A model generated the notes under the pieces. That model was given only the letters and a program-made list of their open reading frames with translations. It did not search any database and was not told where the DNA came from. The translations under genes and the position numbers were made by a program. DNA of 64,000 nt from Pseudomonas sp. HS6 (GTDB lineage: Bacteria; Pseudomonadota; Gammaproteobacteria; Pseudomonadales; Pseudomonadaceae), in the NCBI RefSeq assembly GCF_023375815.1, contig NZ_CP067412.1:1984001-2048000 (forward strand). Reading direction: 5' to 3'. This document shows positions 44,745-53,140 of this stretch, piece after piece. How positions within the stretch are numbered: the first letter of the stretch is position 1; every line of letters begins with the position of its first letter.

Positions 44745-45644
44745 ATGTCCCTCCCCTCCCAAGTACGCCTGATCGAAGTCGGCCCGCGTGACGGCCTGCA
44801 GAACGAAGCCCAGCCCATCAGCGTCGCCGACAAGGTGCAACTGGTCGACGCGCTGAGCGCCGCCGGCCTCGGCTATATAGAAGTCGGCAGTTTCGTTTCG
44901 CCCAAGTGGGTGCCGCAGATGGCCGGTTCCGCCGACGTGTTTGCGCAGATCCAGCGCAAGCCCGGCGTGACCTACGGCGCACTGGCGCCGAACCTGCGCG
45001 GTTTTGAAGATGCGCTGGCGGCCGGGGTCAAGGAAGTCGCGGTGTTTGCGGCTGCGTCGGAAGCGTTCTCGCAGCGCAACATCAATTGCTCGATCAGCGA
45101 AAGCCTCGCGCGGTTCGCGCCGATCATGGAATCGGCGAAACAGCACGGCGTTACCGTGCGCGGTTACGTGTCCTGCGTGTTGGGCTGCCCTTATGAAGGC
45201 GAGGTCGCGCCGGAACAAGTGGCCATGGTCGCCCGCGAGCTATACGCGATGGGCTGCTACGAAGTGTCGCTGGGCGACACCATCGGCACCGGCACCGCTG
45301 GCGCCACCCGCCGGCTGTTCGAAGTGGTTTCGAAGCAGGTGCCGCGAGACAAACTCGCCGGCCACTTCCACGACACCTACGGCCAGGCCATGGCCAACAT
45401 CTACGCCAGCCTGCTGGAAGGCATCGCGGTGTTCGACAGCTCGATCGCCGGCCTCGGCGGCTGCCCGTACGCCAAGGGCGCCAGCGGTAACGTCGCCACC
45501 GAAGACGTGGTGTACCTGCTCAACGGTCTGGGCATCGAGACCGGCATCGACCTCGACGCCTTGATTGCCGCCGGCCAGCAGATCAGTGCCGTGCTGGGTC
45601 GCCCAACCGGTTCGCGCGTGGCCAAGGCCCGTAGCGCACAGTGA
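44745..45644 (+). CDS. mvaB: Hydroxymethylglutaryl-CoA lyase
   Basis: A 299-residue TIM-barrel lyase that splits HMG-CoA into acetyl-CoA and acetoacetate, the last step of leucine breakdown (also called liuE). The conserved EVGPRDGLQNE opening, the metal-binding HFHDTYGQA and the catalytic-Cys loop GGCPYAKGASGNVATED are present. It is co-transcribed with liuR. The gene is directly followed by the CrcY small-RNA gene, the same neighbourhood as in P. putida. Confidence 0.95.
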   Translation: MSLPSQVRLIEVGPRDGLQNEAQPISVADKVQLVDALSAAGLGYIEVGSFVSPKWVPQMAGSADVFAQIQRKPGVTYGALAPNLRGFEDALAAGVKEVAVFAAASEAFSQRNINCSISESLARFAPIMESAKQHGVTVRGYVSCVLGCPYEGEVAPEQVAMVARELYAMGCYEVSLGDTIGTGTAGATRRLFEVVSKQVPRDKLAGHFHDTYGQAMANIYASLLEGIAVFDSSIAGLGGCPYAKGASGNVATEDVVYLLNGLGIETGIDLDALIAAGQQISAVLGRPTGSRVAKARSAQ

Positions 45645-45652
45645 GGGCGAAG

Positions 45653-45695
45653 GTGTTACCGCTGTGTCCGAAACGTGGGCATAGACGAGTAACAC
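45653..45695 (+). promoter_or_regulatory. Inverted repeat likely to be the CbrB upstream activator site
   Basis: GTGTTAC (45653-45659) and GTAACAC (45689-45695) are perfect inverted 7-mers, about 80-120 bases upstream of the sigma54 promoter of CrcY. CbrB sites at Crc small-RNA promoters contain TGTTAC/GTAACA half-sites. Confidence 0.6.
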
Positions 45696-45776
45696 GGAAA
45701 CAAATTGTCTGGTTTTGCCTGAAGGAAAAATCCTTCAAAAATCTCAAACCCTTGATTTACAAGGGTTTTGAAAAGT

Positions 45777-45792
45777 TGGCACGGCTTCTGCT
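45777..45792 (+). promoter_or_regulatory. Sigma54 promoter of CrcY
   Basis: TGGCACG-GCTT-CTGCT matches the -24/-12 consensus with one mismatch, and GG and GC are intact. The expected start site is about 45801-45804, just before the first A-rich Hfq/Crc motif. Confidence 0.85.
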
Positions 45793-45802
45793 ATCTCTAT
45801 GG

Positions 45803-46176
45803 CATAACAAGAATAAAAAGCAGCAAACCAATAAAAATAAGACGTACCGACTCTGACATAACAAAAACAACACGGCAGAGACGCAGCTAACAGATTTTTT
45901 TGGAGAAGGTGTGCTTTTCAGGGTATTCCTCGGAATGACCCGCAACCGGGCAGAGAACAATAAAACTACCTTCAGGTAGCTCCCGAATCGGTTGGATCGC
46001 TAGACGAGAAAGCAGATCAGCGCTCAAAAAAATACGTTTGCTCTTGACTCCGGATGGGGGTCGCCAAAAACAGCGGTAAAGGGCCACGGTTGCCAAAAAC
46101 AACAACAGACCGACCCTCAATAATAAAAAAGAGCACGCGACGACAAAATTAAAGGGGAGCTTCGGCTCCCCTTTGT
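45803..46176 (+). ncRNA. crcY: CrcY-type small RNA (Hfq/Crc decoy)
   Basis: About 374 nt, untranslated and lower in GC than its surroundings. It carries six A-rich catabolite-activity motifs of the AANAANAA type, at 45806-45819, 45830-45841, 45860-45872, 45956-45965, 46095-46107 and 46119-46131. These are the binding sites by which CrcZ/Y/X sequester Hfq-Crc and lift catabolite repression. A sigma54 promoter precedes it, and a 10-bp stem with TTCG loop (46151-46174) followed by TGTG ends it. In P. putida crcY lies next to mvaB, as here. A 119-codon frame on the opposite strand is not a gene. No CbrAB or Crc gene is in the window. Confidence 0.9.
46151..46174 (+). terminator. Terminator of CrcY
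   Basis: The 10-bp perfect stem AAAGGGGAGC/GCTCCCCTTT has a TTCG tetraloop. The T residues within the 3' arm plus TGTG form the short U-tract. Confidence 0.85.
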
Positions 46177-46347
46177 GCTGTCTGGCGTTCTGAAATTGTC
46201 CGCGACTGATCTCCTCCCCCATCTCGATTTTCCGACAAGCGCTCACTCGGCAAGATATCAGTGAGGCAATTGATCCCGTGCCTCAACATCCAGCCCCCCA
46301 CATACAAGTAATCCCAACAAAAACACGGAGGGTTCACGGCTTTCGCT

Positions 46348-46497
46348 ATGTATAAACACGACGCCGCATGCGCGTTTAAAGTACACGAACCGTTACGCCA
46401 TAAGGGCTACAACACCTTGCGTCGTTGCCTACGCGTACGCCAGAATCCGCCGGCTTACGCGGCTATGGGGTGGGCTATATCGTTTCCCTGTCACTGA
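46348..46497 (+). CDS. Possible 49-residue ORF upstream of the structured leader
   Basis: An ATG-initiated frame (MYKHDAACAFKVHEPLRHKG...) is rich in Arg and Tyr and ends 12 bases before the first leader hairpin. A GGAGGG lies upstream but too far (about 15 bases) for efficient initiation. The same ATG overlaps an extended -10-like TGTATAAA, so this may instead be the promoter of the leader RNA. The product is not recognised. The remaining 46181-46347 shows nothing certain. Confidence 0.3.
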   Translation: MYKHDAACAFKVHEPLRHKGYNTLRRCLRVRQNPPAYAAMGWAISFPCH

Positions 46498-46508
46498 AAA
46501 ACAGTGAT

Positions 46509-46719
46509 CGGGTTTGGTAGCCCGTCTGTAATAGCTGTATGGCAACACCGTATGCAGTCCCTTTTTTGGGCTCTGTTTTATGGTGGTCATGCGTGGGGCT
46601 CATTCGTGAGCGCCGGGTTCCTATTGCAGCCGGTCTACCAACCCGCGTATGGCCACCACCCATCGTTTGGTAGCGTGGGTGATGGCTCCTTGAGATCTGC
46701 GATAGGAGTTACACGTATG
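46509..46719 (+). promoter_or_regulatory. Riboregulatory leader of the DUF6124 gene (boxes A and C, anti-SD)
   Basis: Box A (TTTGGTAG, 46513-46520) is the loop of a CGGG/CCCG hairpin. Box C (TTGGTAG, 46667-46673) is in the loop of a 9-bp hairpin with one mismatch (46653-46661 with 46677-46685). GCTCCT (46685-46690) can pair with AGGAGT (46704-46709), which includes the Shine-Dalgarno sequence of the gene starting at 46717. Boxes A and C are complementary to CTACCAA in the RNA between them. Confidence 0.65.
46582..46657 (+). ncRNA. C4/CI-like antisense RNA element
   Basis: A 76-nt fold: a 16-bp closing stem (46582-46597 with 46642-46657, three G-U pairs) encloses hairpin GCTCA-TTCG-TGAGC (46598-46611) and hairpin GCCGG/CCGGT (46612-46616 with 46630-46634). 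The 13-nt loop of the second hairpin holds TCCTAT (46619-46624), complementary to ATAGGA at the downstream Shine-Dalgarno (46702-46707). The junction exposes CTACCAA (46635-46641), complementary to boxes A and C. This matches the logic of phage P1 C4 and P4 CI antisense RNAs. Processing and function are inferred. Confidence 0.6.
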
Positions 46720-47082
46720 TTCAAAGCCACACCCAACCCGCCAGAAACCGATTCAATCCCCTACGACGCCGCACTCGAAGCCGAAAACATAAAAACGGCA
46801 ACCGAGCGGGCGATCAATCATTACCTCGATCCTGGGGCGCAGAAGACGTCCAAGCCCTCGCGCAAGCCCGGCAAGATCTATCTGGTCAATCCAACGGTGG
46901 ATGACGAAACGCTGCTGGTCGAAGCGTGCGAAACGCTGTCGTCGGCCAGTGACATGGCCCGGGATATTGGCGACACCGTCGATCCGTCACAGCGCAAAGC
47001 GATGCAGATACTGCAGCAGGTCATCATGCTGAGTGAGCTGCTGGTCAATCGTGTGCTGGATAACCACCACGTCTCGCGGTAG
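46717..47082 (+). CDS. DUF6124 family protein (copy 1)
   Basis: A 121-residue acidic, helical protein starting MFKATPNPPETDSIPYDAA. It shares with the copies at 47170 and 55915 the pattern ATERAINHYLDP, a variable basic linker, a VNPTVDDETLLVEACETLSSA segment and a final amphipathic helix (MLSELLVNRVLD). There is no signal peptide or membrane segment. DUF6124 is a Pseudomonas family of unknown function present in many copies per genome. The ATG is taken at 46717 with AGGAG seven bases upstream. The frame is open for 71 codons further upstream, but that stretch is the structured leader. Confidence 0.8.
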   Translation: MFKATPNPPETDSIPYDAALEAENIKTATERAINHYLDPGAQKTSKPSRKPGKIYLVNPTVDDETLLVEACETLSSASDMARDIGDTVDPSQRKAMQILQQVIMLSELLVNRVLDNHHVSR

Positions 47083-47091
47083 TTGCCGCCT

Positions 47092-47116
47092 CGGTGAGGG
47101 GCTTGTCCCCTCACCG
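47092..47116 (+). terminator. Hairpin between the two DUF6124 genes
   Basis: A perfect 10-bp stem CGGTGAGGGG/CCCCTCACCG (47092-47101 with 47107-47116) has a five-base loop, nine bases after the stop. No T-run follows, so it may attenuate rather than fully end transcription. Confidence 0.55.
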
Positions 47117-47169
47117 CTTGGCCGCCATCTATAACAATCCTTAAGCGACTCTTTCCGGAGTTCCAGCTG

Positions 47170-47529
47170 ATGTCCCAGACCGTCATTCCACCGTTAGAAG
47201 ATCCGGTGTCCCCGTACGAATTTCCCGATTCAAGAAAACTCCACGACGCGGCCGAACGCGCCCTCGACTATTACTTGACCCCCGCAGCCAAGATCATGGC
47301 CACGCCCTACACCCCAAACGACATGTTCATGGTCAACCCGCAAACCGACACGGAGGCCTTGCTGGCCAACGCCTGCGAGTCCCTCGCGTCAGCCACGGTC
47401 ATGCTCGGTGACTTTGCCGGCCTGCTGGAAGGGCCGAACCGCAAGACCCTGCTGGGCATTGCTCAAGTGGTGATGTTGGGCGAGTTGGCGGTGAATCAGG
47501 CGTTGGAAAATGTAGAGGTAAAGCAATAA
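47170..47529 (+). CDS. DUF6124 family protein (copy 2)
   Basis: A 119-residue protein (MSQTVIPPLEDPVSPYEF). It has the same layout as copy 1: LHDAAERALDYYLTPA, then FMVNPQTDTEALLANACESLASATVML, then IAQVVMLGELAVNQALENV. It is closer to the family norm than copy 1. A CCGGAG site precedes the ATG. It lacks the structured C4-like leader, so the two adjacent paralogues are probably controlled differently. The function is unknown. A 13-bp hairpin follows. Confidence 0.8.
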   Translation: MSQTVIPPLEDPVSPYEFPDSRKLHDAAERALDYYLTPAAKIMATPYTPNDMFMVNPQTDTEALLANACESLASATVMLGDFAGLLEGPNRKTLLGIAQVVMLGELAVNQALENVEVKQ

Positions 47530-47537
47530 GCGCCGCT

Positions 47538-47569
47538 TTCGAAGCCAGGGTCCGCGCCCTGGCTTCGAA
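47538..47569. terminator. Hairpin between DUF6124 copy 2 and the acyl-CoA synthetase
   Basis: A perfect 13-bp inverted repeat (47538-47550 with 47557-47569, TTCGAAGCCAGGG arms) has a six-base loop between convergent genes. There is no T-run. A small CTGTGGG/CCCACAG REP-like hairpin follows at about 47597-47620. Confidence 0.65.
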
Positions 47570-47628
47570 GGCTCTGATGGATATAGAAAGTTGAAACTGT
47601 GGGAGCAACGCCCCCACAGATCCGCTTT

Positions 47629-49326
47629 TCAGCCCTCGTTACTGCGCAACTCCTCGATACTGATCTCGCGCATCCGGAATTTCTGGATCTTGCCCGTTAC
47701 CGTCATCGGAAACTCCTCGACGAATTTGAAATGACGCGGCGTCTTGAAGTGGGCGATGCGTTCCTTGCACCACGCTTGCAGCTCTTGTTCGGTGGCGCTG
47801 TGGCCGGGATGGAATTTGATCCAGGCGACGATTTCCTCGCCGTAACGCGAGCAGGGAATGCCGATCACCTGTACGTCCGCCACCGCCGGGTGAGTGAAGA
47901 AGAACTCTTCCAGTTCACGCGGGTAAATGTTCTCGCCGCCACGGATGATCATGTCCTTGTTACGGCCGGCGATGCACACGTAACCCTCGTCGTTCATGCT
48001 TGCCAGGTCGCCGGTGTGCATCCAGCCCGCCGCGTCGATGGCTTCGGCGGTGGCATTTTGGTTGTTCCAGTAGCCGAGCATCACGCTGTAACCACGAGTA
48101 CAGAGTTCACCGATGGTGCCGCGTGGTACCGGGTTGCCGGCCTCGTCGATGATTTTGCTTTCGAGTTGTGGCTGGGTGCGGCCGACAGTGGTCACGCGCA
48201 GTTCCAGTTCGTCCGATGGCCCGGTCTGCAGGGACACGGGACTGGTTTCGGTCATGCCGTAGGCGATCTGTACTTCGCTCATGTGCATTTCGCTGATGAC
48301 CCGGCGCATCACTTCGATTGGGCAAGTCGCGCCAGCCATGATCCCGGTGCGCAGGGTCGACAGGTCGAATTCGGCGCGTTGTGGCTGATCGAGCATGGCG
48401 ATGAACATGGTCGGTACGCCGTACAGCGCGGTGGCCTTTTCATCGGCGACGGTGCTCAGGGTCAGCAGCGGATCGAAGGCATCGTTGGGATAAATCATCG
48501 TGCTGCCGTGGGTGATACAGCCGAGGTTGCCCATGACCATGCCGAAGCAGTGATACAGCGGAACCGGGATCACCAGGCGATCAACAGCCGTCAGGCCAAG
48601 GCTTTCGCCGACCATGTAACCGTTGTTGAGGATGTTGTAGTGACTGAGGGTCGCGCCCTTGGGGAAACCGGTGGTGCCGGAGGTGTACTGGATGTTGACG
48701 GGCTGATCGAAGTGCAGGCTGTCGCTGCGTTCACGCAATTGTTCTGGAGAGACACTGGCGGCCAGATCTGCCAGTTGCGACCACGGCAGAAAACCCGAAG
48801 GCGGCTTCGAATCTAGGCTGATCAACCCACGCAGCTCCGGCAGGCGCTCGCTGCGCAGTTCGCCGATGGATTGCTCGGCCAGTTCCGGCAGCAAGCCTTG
48901 CAACATGCCGTGGTAGTTGGAGCTCTTGAACGCCCCTGCGCAGACCAGCCATTGGCAACCGGATTGCTTGAGCACGTATTCCAGTTCCGAGCTGCGGTAG
49001 GCCGGGTTGATGTTGACCAGGATCACGCCGATCTTCGCGGTGGCGAACTGCGTGATGCACCACTGCGCGCAGTTCGGTGCCCAGATGCCGAGCCGGTCGC
49101 CGGCCTGCAAACCCAACGCCAGCAGAGCTCTGGCATGCACGTCCACCGCGTCGGCCAGTTGCCGCCAGGTGTAACGCAGCTGCTGATGGCGCACCACCAG
49201 CGCCTCGCCGTCCGGGTACTGCGCGACGGTCTCCTCGAACTTCTGCCCGATGGTCATCGCCAGCAAGGCTTTGCTCTGGGAACCACGGGTGTAGCTGCGC
49301 TGCGGGCTTGCACTGGGTTGATCCAT
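47629..49326 (-). CDS. AMP-binding acyl-CoA synthetase
   Basis: A 565-residue ANL-superfamily ligase that adenylates a carboxylic acid and transfers it to CoA. The motifs are the P-loop [35 protein letters not shown], and the hinge [19 protein letters not shown] with the C-terminal catalytic Lys in [13 protein letters not shown]. It is divergent from liuABCD, with LiuR-type palindromes between them, so it may activate isovalerate or a related branched or medium-chain acid feeding the same pathway; this substrate is inferred. An AGGGG site precedes the ATG at 49326. Confidence 0.87.
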   Translation of the reverse strand: MDQPSASPQRSYTRGSQSKALLAMTIGQKFEETVAQYPDGEALVVRHQQLRYTWRQLADAVDVHARALLALGLQAGDRLGIWAPNCAQWCITQFATAKIGVILVNINPAYRSSELEYVLKQSGCQWLVCAGAFKSSNYHGMLQGLLPELAEQSIGELRSERLPELRGLISLDSKPPSGFLPWSQLADLAASVSPEQLRERSDSLHFDQPVNIQYTSGTTGFPKGATLSHYNILNNGYMVGESLGLTAVDRLVIPVPLYHCFGMVMGNLGCITHGSTMIYPNDAFDPLLTLSTVADEKATALYGVPTMFIAMLDQPQRAEFDLSTLRTGIMAGATCPIEVMRRVISEMHMSEVQIAYGMTETSPVSLQTGPSDELELRVTTVGRTQPQLESKIIDEAGNPVPRGTIGELCTRGYSVMLGYWNNQNATAEAIDAAGWMHTGDLASMNDEGYVCIAGRNKDMIIRGGENIYPRELEEFFFTHPAVADVQVIGIPCSRYGEEIVAWIKFHPGHSATEQELQAWCKERIAHFKTPRHFKFVEEFPMTVTGKIQKFRMREISIEELRSNEG

Positions 49327-49413
49327 GACGACCCCTATTGTCTTTATTAGTGGGTGTTGGACCGGAGCGATGACAGCTCCGACCGTTCAGAACTGGCCCT
49401 ACTCTCGCTCAAG

Positions 49414-49429
49414 TTGACGTTAACGTAAA
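49414..49429. promoter_or_regulatory. LiuR-type operator 1 of the liuA intergenic region
   Basis: TTGACGTTAACGTAAA is a near-palindrome matching the site at 44255-44270. It lies between the divergent synthetase gene and liuA. Confidence 0.7.
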
Positions 49430-49457
49430 GGGTGATTGACAGCCATTCGTCACAGGC

Positions 49458-49471
49458 TTACGTTAACGTAA
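49458..49471. promoter_or_regulatory. LiuR-type operator 2 of liuA
   Basis: TTACGTTAACGTAA is a perfect 14-bp palindrome, 57 bases before the liuA start and about 43 bases from operator 1. Confidence 0.72.
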
Positions 49472-49527
49472 AGGTGAGAACTGAAACGCCCTTCTCCCCA
49501 CCCTACAAAAAAGCCAAAAGGTGACCC

Positions 49528-50691
49528 ATGAGCTACCCATCCCTGAACTTTGCCCTCGGTGAAACCATCGACATGTTGCGCGATCAGGTTCAGTCCTTTG
49601 TCGCCAAGGAGATCGCCCCGCGCGCCGCGCAGATCGACAGCGACAACCTGTTCCCCGCCGATCTGTGGCGCAAGTTCGGCGATATGGGCCTGCTCGGCAT
49701 CACCGTGCCGGAAGAGTACGGCGGTGCTGGCCTGGGTTACCTGGCGCATGTGGTGGCGATGGAAGAAATCAGCCGTGGCTCCGCTTCCGTGGCGTTGTCC
49801 TACGGCGCCCACTCCAACCTCTGCGTGAACCAAATCAACCGCAACGGCAATCACGAACAGAAAACCAAATACCTGCCGAAGCTGATCAGCGGCGAACACG
49901 TCGGCGCCCTCGCGATGAGTGAGCCGAACGCCGGTTCCGACGTGGTCTCGATGAAACTGCGCGCCGATAAACGCGGCGACCGTTTCGTGCTCAACGGCAG
50001 CAAGACCTGGATCACCAACGGCCCCGACGCCAACACTTACGTGATCTACGCCAAGACCGACCTGGAAAAAGGCCCCCACGGCATCACCGCGTTCATCGTC
50101 GAGCGCGACTGGAAAGGCTTCAGCCGCAGCAACAAGTTCGACAAGCTCGGCATGCGCGGTTCCAACACTTGCGAACTGTTCTTCGATGACGTCGAAGTGC
50201 CGGAAGAGAACATCCTCGGCGTGCTCAACGGCGGCGTGAAAGTGCTGATGAGTGGCCTCGATTACGAGCGCGTCGTGCTGTCCGGTGGCCCGACCGGGAT
50301 CATGCAGTCGTGCATGGATTTGATCGTGCCATACATCCACGACCGCAAACAGTTTGGCCAGAGCATCGGCGAATTCCAGCTGATCCAGGGCAAAGTCGCC
50401 GACATGTACACCCAGCTCAACGCCAGCCGCGCCTACCTCTACGCCGTGGCCCAGGCCTGCGAGCGCAACGAGACCACGCGCAAGGACGCCGCCGGCGTGA
50501 TCCTCTACACCGCCGAACGCGCCACGCAAATGGCCCTCGATGCGATCCAGATTCTCGGCGGCAACGGCTACATCAATGAATTCCCGGCCGGTCGTCTGCT
50601 GCGTGACGCCAAGCTGTACGAAATCGGCGCCGGTACCAGTGAGATCCGTCGCATGCTGATCGGTCGCGAACTGTTCAACGAAACCCGCTAA
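49528..50691 (+). CDS. liuA: Isovaleryl-CoA dehydrogenase
   Basis: A 387-residue flavin acyl-CoA dehydrogenase that oxidises isovaleryl-CoA to 3-methylcrotonyl-CoA. It shows [34 protein letters not shown], the catalytic base region [19 protein letters not shown] and the terminal [23 protein letters not shown] (in overlapping parts). The gene order liuABCD and size agree with P. aeruginosa. It is the first gene of the operon, with an AGGTGA site and two LiuR-type palindromes upstream. Confidence 0.95.
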   Translation: MSYPSLNFALGETIDMLRDQVQSFVAKEIAPRAAQIDSDNLFPADLWRKFGDMGLLGITVPEEYGGAGLGYLAHVVAMEEISRGSASVALSYGAHSNLCVNQINRNGNHEQKTKYLPKLISGEHVGALAMSEPNAGSDVVSMKLRADKRGDRFVLNGSKTWITNGPDANTYVIYAKTDLEKGPHGITAFIVERDWKGFSRSNKFDKLGMRGSNTCELFFDDVEVPEENILGVLNGGVKVLMSGLDYERVVLSGGPTGIMQSCMDLIVPYIHDRKQFGQSIGEFQLIQGKVADMYTQLNASRAYLYAVAQACERNETTRKDAAGVILYTAERATQMALDAIQILGGNGYINEFPAGRLLRDAKLYEIGAGTSEIRRMLIGRELFNETR

Positions 50692-50703
50692 ACGGAGCTG
50701 TCC

Positions 50704-52311
50704 ATGGCTATCCTGCATACCCAGCTCAACCCTCGTTCAGCGGAGTTCGCCGCCAACAGCGCGGCGATGCTCGAACAAGTCGACGCCCTGCACACCCTGC
50801 TCGCACAAGTGGCTCAGGGCGGCGGCGCGAAAGCTCAGGAACGGCACACCTCGCGCGGCAAACTGCTGCCCCGTGAGCGCATCAACCGCTTGCTCGATCC
50901 GGGTTCGCCGTTTCTGGAAATCAGTCAACTGGCCGCCCACTCCGTTTATGGCGAAGACGTGCCCGCCGCAGGCGTGATTGCCGGGATCGGCCGCGTGGAA
51001 GGCGTCGAGTGCATGATCGTCGCCAACGACGCGACCGTGAAAGGTGGCTCGTATTACCCGCTGACCGTGAAGAAACACCTGCGCGCCCAGACCATCGCCC
51101 AGCAAAACCGCTTGCCGTGCATTTATCTGGTGGACTCGGGTGGCGCCAACCTGCCGCGTCAGGACGAAGTGTTCCCGGATCGCGAGCACTTCGGCCGGAT
51201 CTTCTTCAACCAGGCCAACATGAGCGCCCTGGGCATTCCGCAGATTGCCGTGGTCATGGGCTCGTGCACCGCCGGCGGCGCCTACGTGCCGGCGATGGCT
51301 GACGAAGCGATCATGGTGCGCAATCAGGCGACGATTTTCCTCGCCGGCCCGCCCTTGGTGAAAGCCGCGACCGGTGAAGTGGTCAGCGCCGAAGACCTCG
51401 GCGGGGCCGATGTGCATTGCAAGATTTCCGGGGTCGCCGACCATTACGCCGAAAGCGACGAGCACGCCCTCGCCCTCGCCCGCCGCAGCGTCGCCAATCT
51501 CAACTGGCGCAAGCTCGGCGACGTGCAGCAGCGCACGCCGATTGCACCGCTGTACGCCAGCGACGAGTTGTACGGCGTGGTGTCGGCGGACGCCAAGCAA
51601 CCGTTCGATGTGCGCGAAGTGATTGCGCGACTGGTCGACGGTTCGGTGTTCGATGAATTCAAAGCCTTGTTCGGCACCACGCTGGTGTGCGGTTTCGCCC
51701 ATCTGCACGGCTACCCGATCGCGATCCTCGCCAACAATGGCATCCTGTTCGCCGAAGCCGCGCAAAAAGGCGCGCACTTCATCGAACTGGCCTGCCAGCG
51801 CGGCATTCCGCTGTTGTTCCTGCAGAACATCACCGGCTTCATGGTCGGCCAGAAATATGAGGCCGGCGGCATCGCCAAGCACGGCGCGAAACTGGTGACC
51901 GCCGTGGCGTGCGCCAAAGTGCCGAAATTCACCGTGATCATCGGCGGCAGCTTCGGCGCCGGTAACTACGGCATGTGCGGGCGGGCCTACGATCCACGTT
52001 TCCTGTGGATGTGGCCGAACGCGCGGATCGGCGTGATGGGCGCCGAACAGGCGGCCGGCGTGCTGGTTCAGGTCAAGCGCGAGCAGGCCGAACGCAGTGG
52101 CCAGGCGTTCAGCGCCGAGCAGGAAAGCGAGATCAAGCAACCGATTCTCGACCAGTACGAAGAGCAGGGTCACCCCTACTACTCCAGCGCACGGCTGTGG
52201 GACGACGGCGTCATCGACCCGGCGCAGACCCGCGATGTACTGGCCTTGGCCTTGTCCGCGTCGTTGAACGCGCCTATCGAACCGAGCCGCTTCGGCGTGT
52301 TCCGGATGTGA
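50704..52311 (+). CDS. liuB: Methylcrotonyl-CoA carboxylase beta (carboxyltransferase) subunit
   Basis: A 535-residue carboxyltransferase with the two crotonase-like halves of the acetyl-CoA carboxylase type. Examples are [19 protein letters not shown] and [11 protein letters not shown] in the N half, and [23 protein letters not shown] and [17 protein letters not shown] in the C half. It transfers CO2 from biotin carried by LiuD to 3-methylcrotonyl-CoA. It follows liuA by 12 bases behind a CGGAG site. Confidence 0.95.
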   Translation: MAILHTQLNPRSAEFAANSAAMLEQVDALHTLLAQVAQGGGAKAQERHTSRGKLLPRERINRLLDPGSPFLEISQLAAHSVYGEDVPAAGVIAGIGRVEGVECMIVANDATVKGGSYYPLTVKKHLRAQTIAQQNRLPCIYLVDSGGANLPRQDEVFPDREHFGRIFFNQANMSALGIPQIAVVMGSCTAGGAYVPAMADEAIMVRNQATIFLAGPPLVKAATGEVVSAEDLGGADVHCKISGVADHYAESDEHALALARRSVANLNWRKLGDVQQRTPIAPLYASDELYGVVSADAKQPFDVREVIARLVDGSVFDEFKALFGTTLVCGFAHLHGYPIAILANNGILFAEAAQKGAHFIELACQRGIPLLFLQNITGFMVGQKYEAGGIAKHGAKLVTAVACAKVPKFTVIIGGSFGAGNYGMCGRAYDPRFLWMWPNARIGVMGAEQAAGVLVQVKREQAERSGQAFSAEQESEIKQPILDQYEEQGHPYYSSARLWDDGVIDPAQTRDVLALALSASLNAPIEPSRFGVFRM

Positions 52312-52324
52312 TCGGGAGAACCTC

Positions 52325-53140
52325 ATGAGCGACTTCAACACCCTCGAATTGCAAAGCGATCCACGGGGTTTCGCGACCCTGTGGCTCAGCCGCGAAGAAA
52401 AGAACAACGCGTTCAACGCCGAGATGATCCGCGAACTGATCCTGGCGCTGGACAAGGTCGCCAGCGACGCCAGCCTGCGTTTTCTGCTGGTGCGCGGACG
52501 CGGCAAACACTTCAGCGCCGGCGCGGATCTGGCCTGGATGCAGCAATCGGCCGAACTCGATTACCACACTAACCTCGACGACGCCCGAGAACTGGCGGAG
52601 TTGATGTACAACCTCGCCAAGCTGAAGATCCCGACCGTGGCCGTGGTGCAGGGCGCGGCGTTCGGCGGCGCACTGGGTCTGATCAGTTGCTGCGACATGG
52701 CGATTGGCGCCGATGACGCGCAATTTTGTCTGTCGGAAGTGCGAATCGGTCTGGCGCCGGCGGTGATCAGCCCGTTCGTGGTGCAAGCCATCGGCGAGCG
52801 TGCGGCGCGGCGTTATGCGCTGACGGCCGAGCGTTTTGGTGGGCAGCGGGCGCGGGAAATCGGTTTGTTGTCCGAGAGCTATCCGGCGACCGAGCTCGAA
52901 GAGAAAGTCGAGCAATGGATCGACAACCTGCTGCTCAACAGCCCCGCCGCCATGCGCGCCAGCAAGGATCTGCTGCGTGAAGTCGGCAATGGCGCGCTGA
53001 CGCCGGCCCTGCGCCGCTACACCGAAAACGCCATCGCCCGCATCCGCGTCAGCCCGGAAGGTCAGGAAGGCTTGCGGGCCTTTCTGCAGAAGCGTCCGCC
53101 GAGCTGGCAAGCCGCAACCACCACCAAGGAGCCGCGTTGA
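52325..53140 (+). CDS. liuC: 3-methylglutaconyl-CoA hydratase
   Basis: A 271-residue enoyl-CoA hydratase/isomerase. The oxyanion-hole segments are HFSAGADLAWMQ and GAAFGGALGLISCCD, and the catalytic loop is LSEVRIGLAPAVISPF. It hydrates 3-methylglutaconyl-CoA to HMG-CoA, the substrate of MvaB. A GGGAG site precedes the ATG. Its stop codon overlaps the liuD start by one base (TGATG). Confidence 0.92.
   Translation: MSDFNTLELQSDPRGFATLWLSREEKNNAFNAEMIRELILALDKVASDASLRFLLVRGRGKHFSAGADLAWMQQSAELDYHTNLDDARELAELMYNLAKLKIPTVAVVQGAAFGGALGLISCCDMAIGADDAQFCLSEVRIGLAPAVISPFVVQAIGERAARRYALTAERFGGQRAREIGLLSESYPATELEEKVEQWIDNLLLNSPAAMRASKDLLREVGNGALTPALRRYTENAIARIRVSPEGQEGLRAFLQKRPPSWQAATTTKEPR

Noticed and set aside
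45887..46246. 119-codon minus-strand frame with a hydrophobic stretch
   Set aside because: It lies opposite CrcY and its terminator. The A-rich motifs, sigma54 promoter and terminator explain the sequence better, and no ribosome-binding site was seen.
46504..46716. 71-codon N-terminal extension of DUF6124 copy 1
   Set aside because: The stretch is the structured leader with paired stems and antisense boxes; the family N-terminus MFKATPNPP begins at 46717 behind an AGGAG site.
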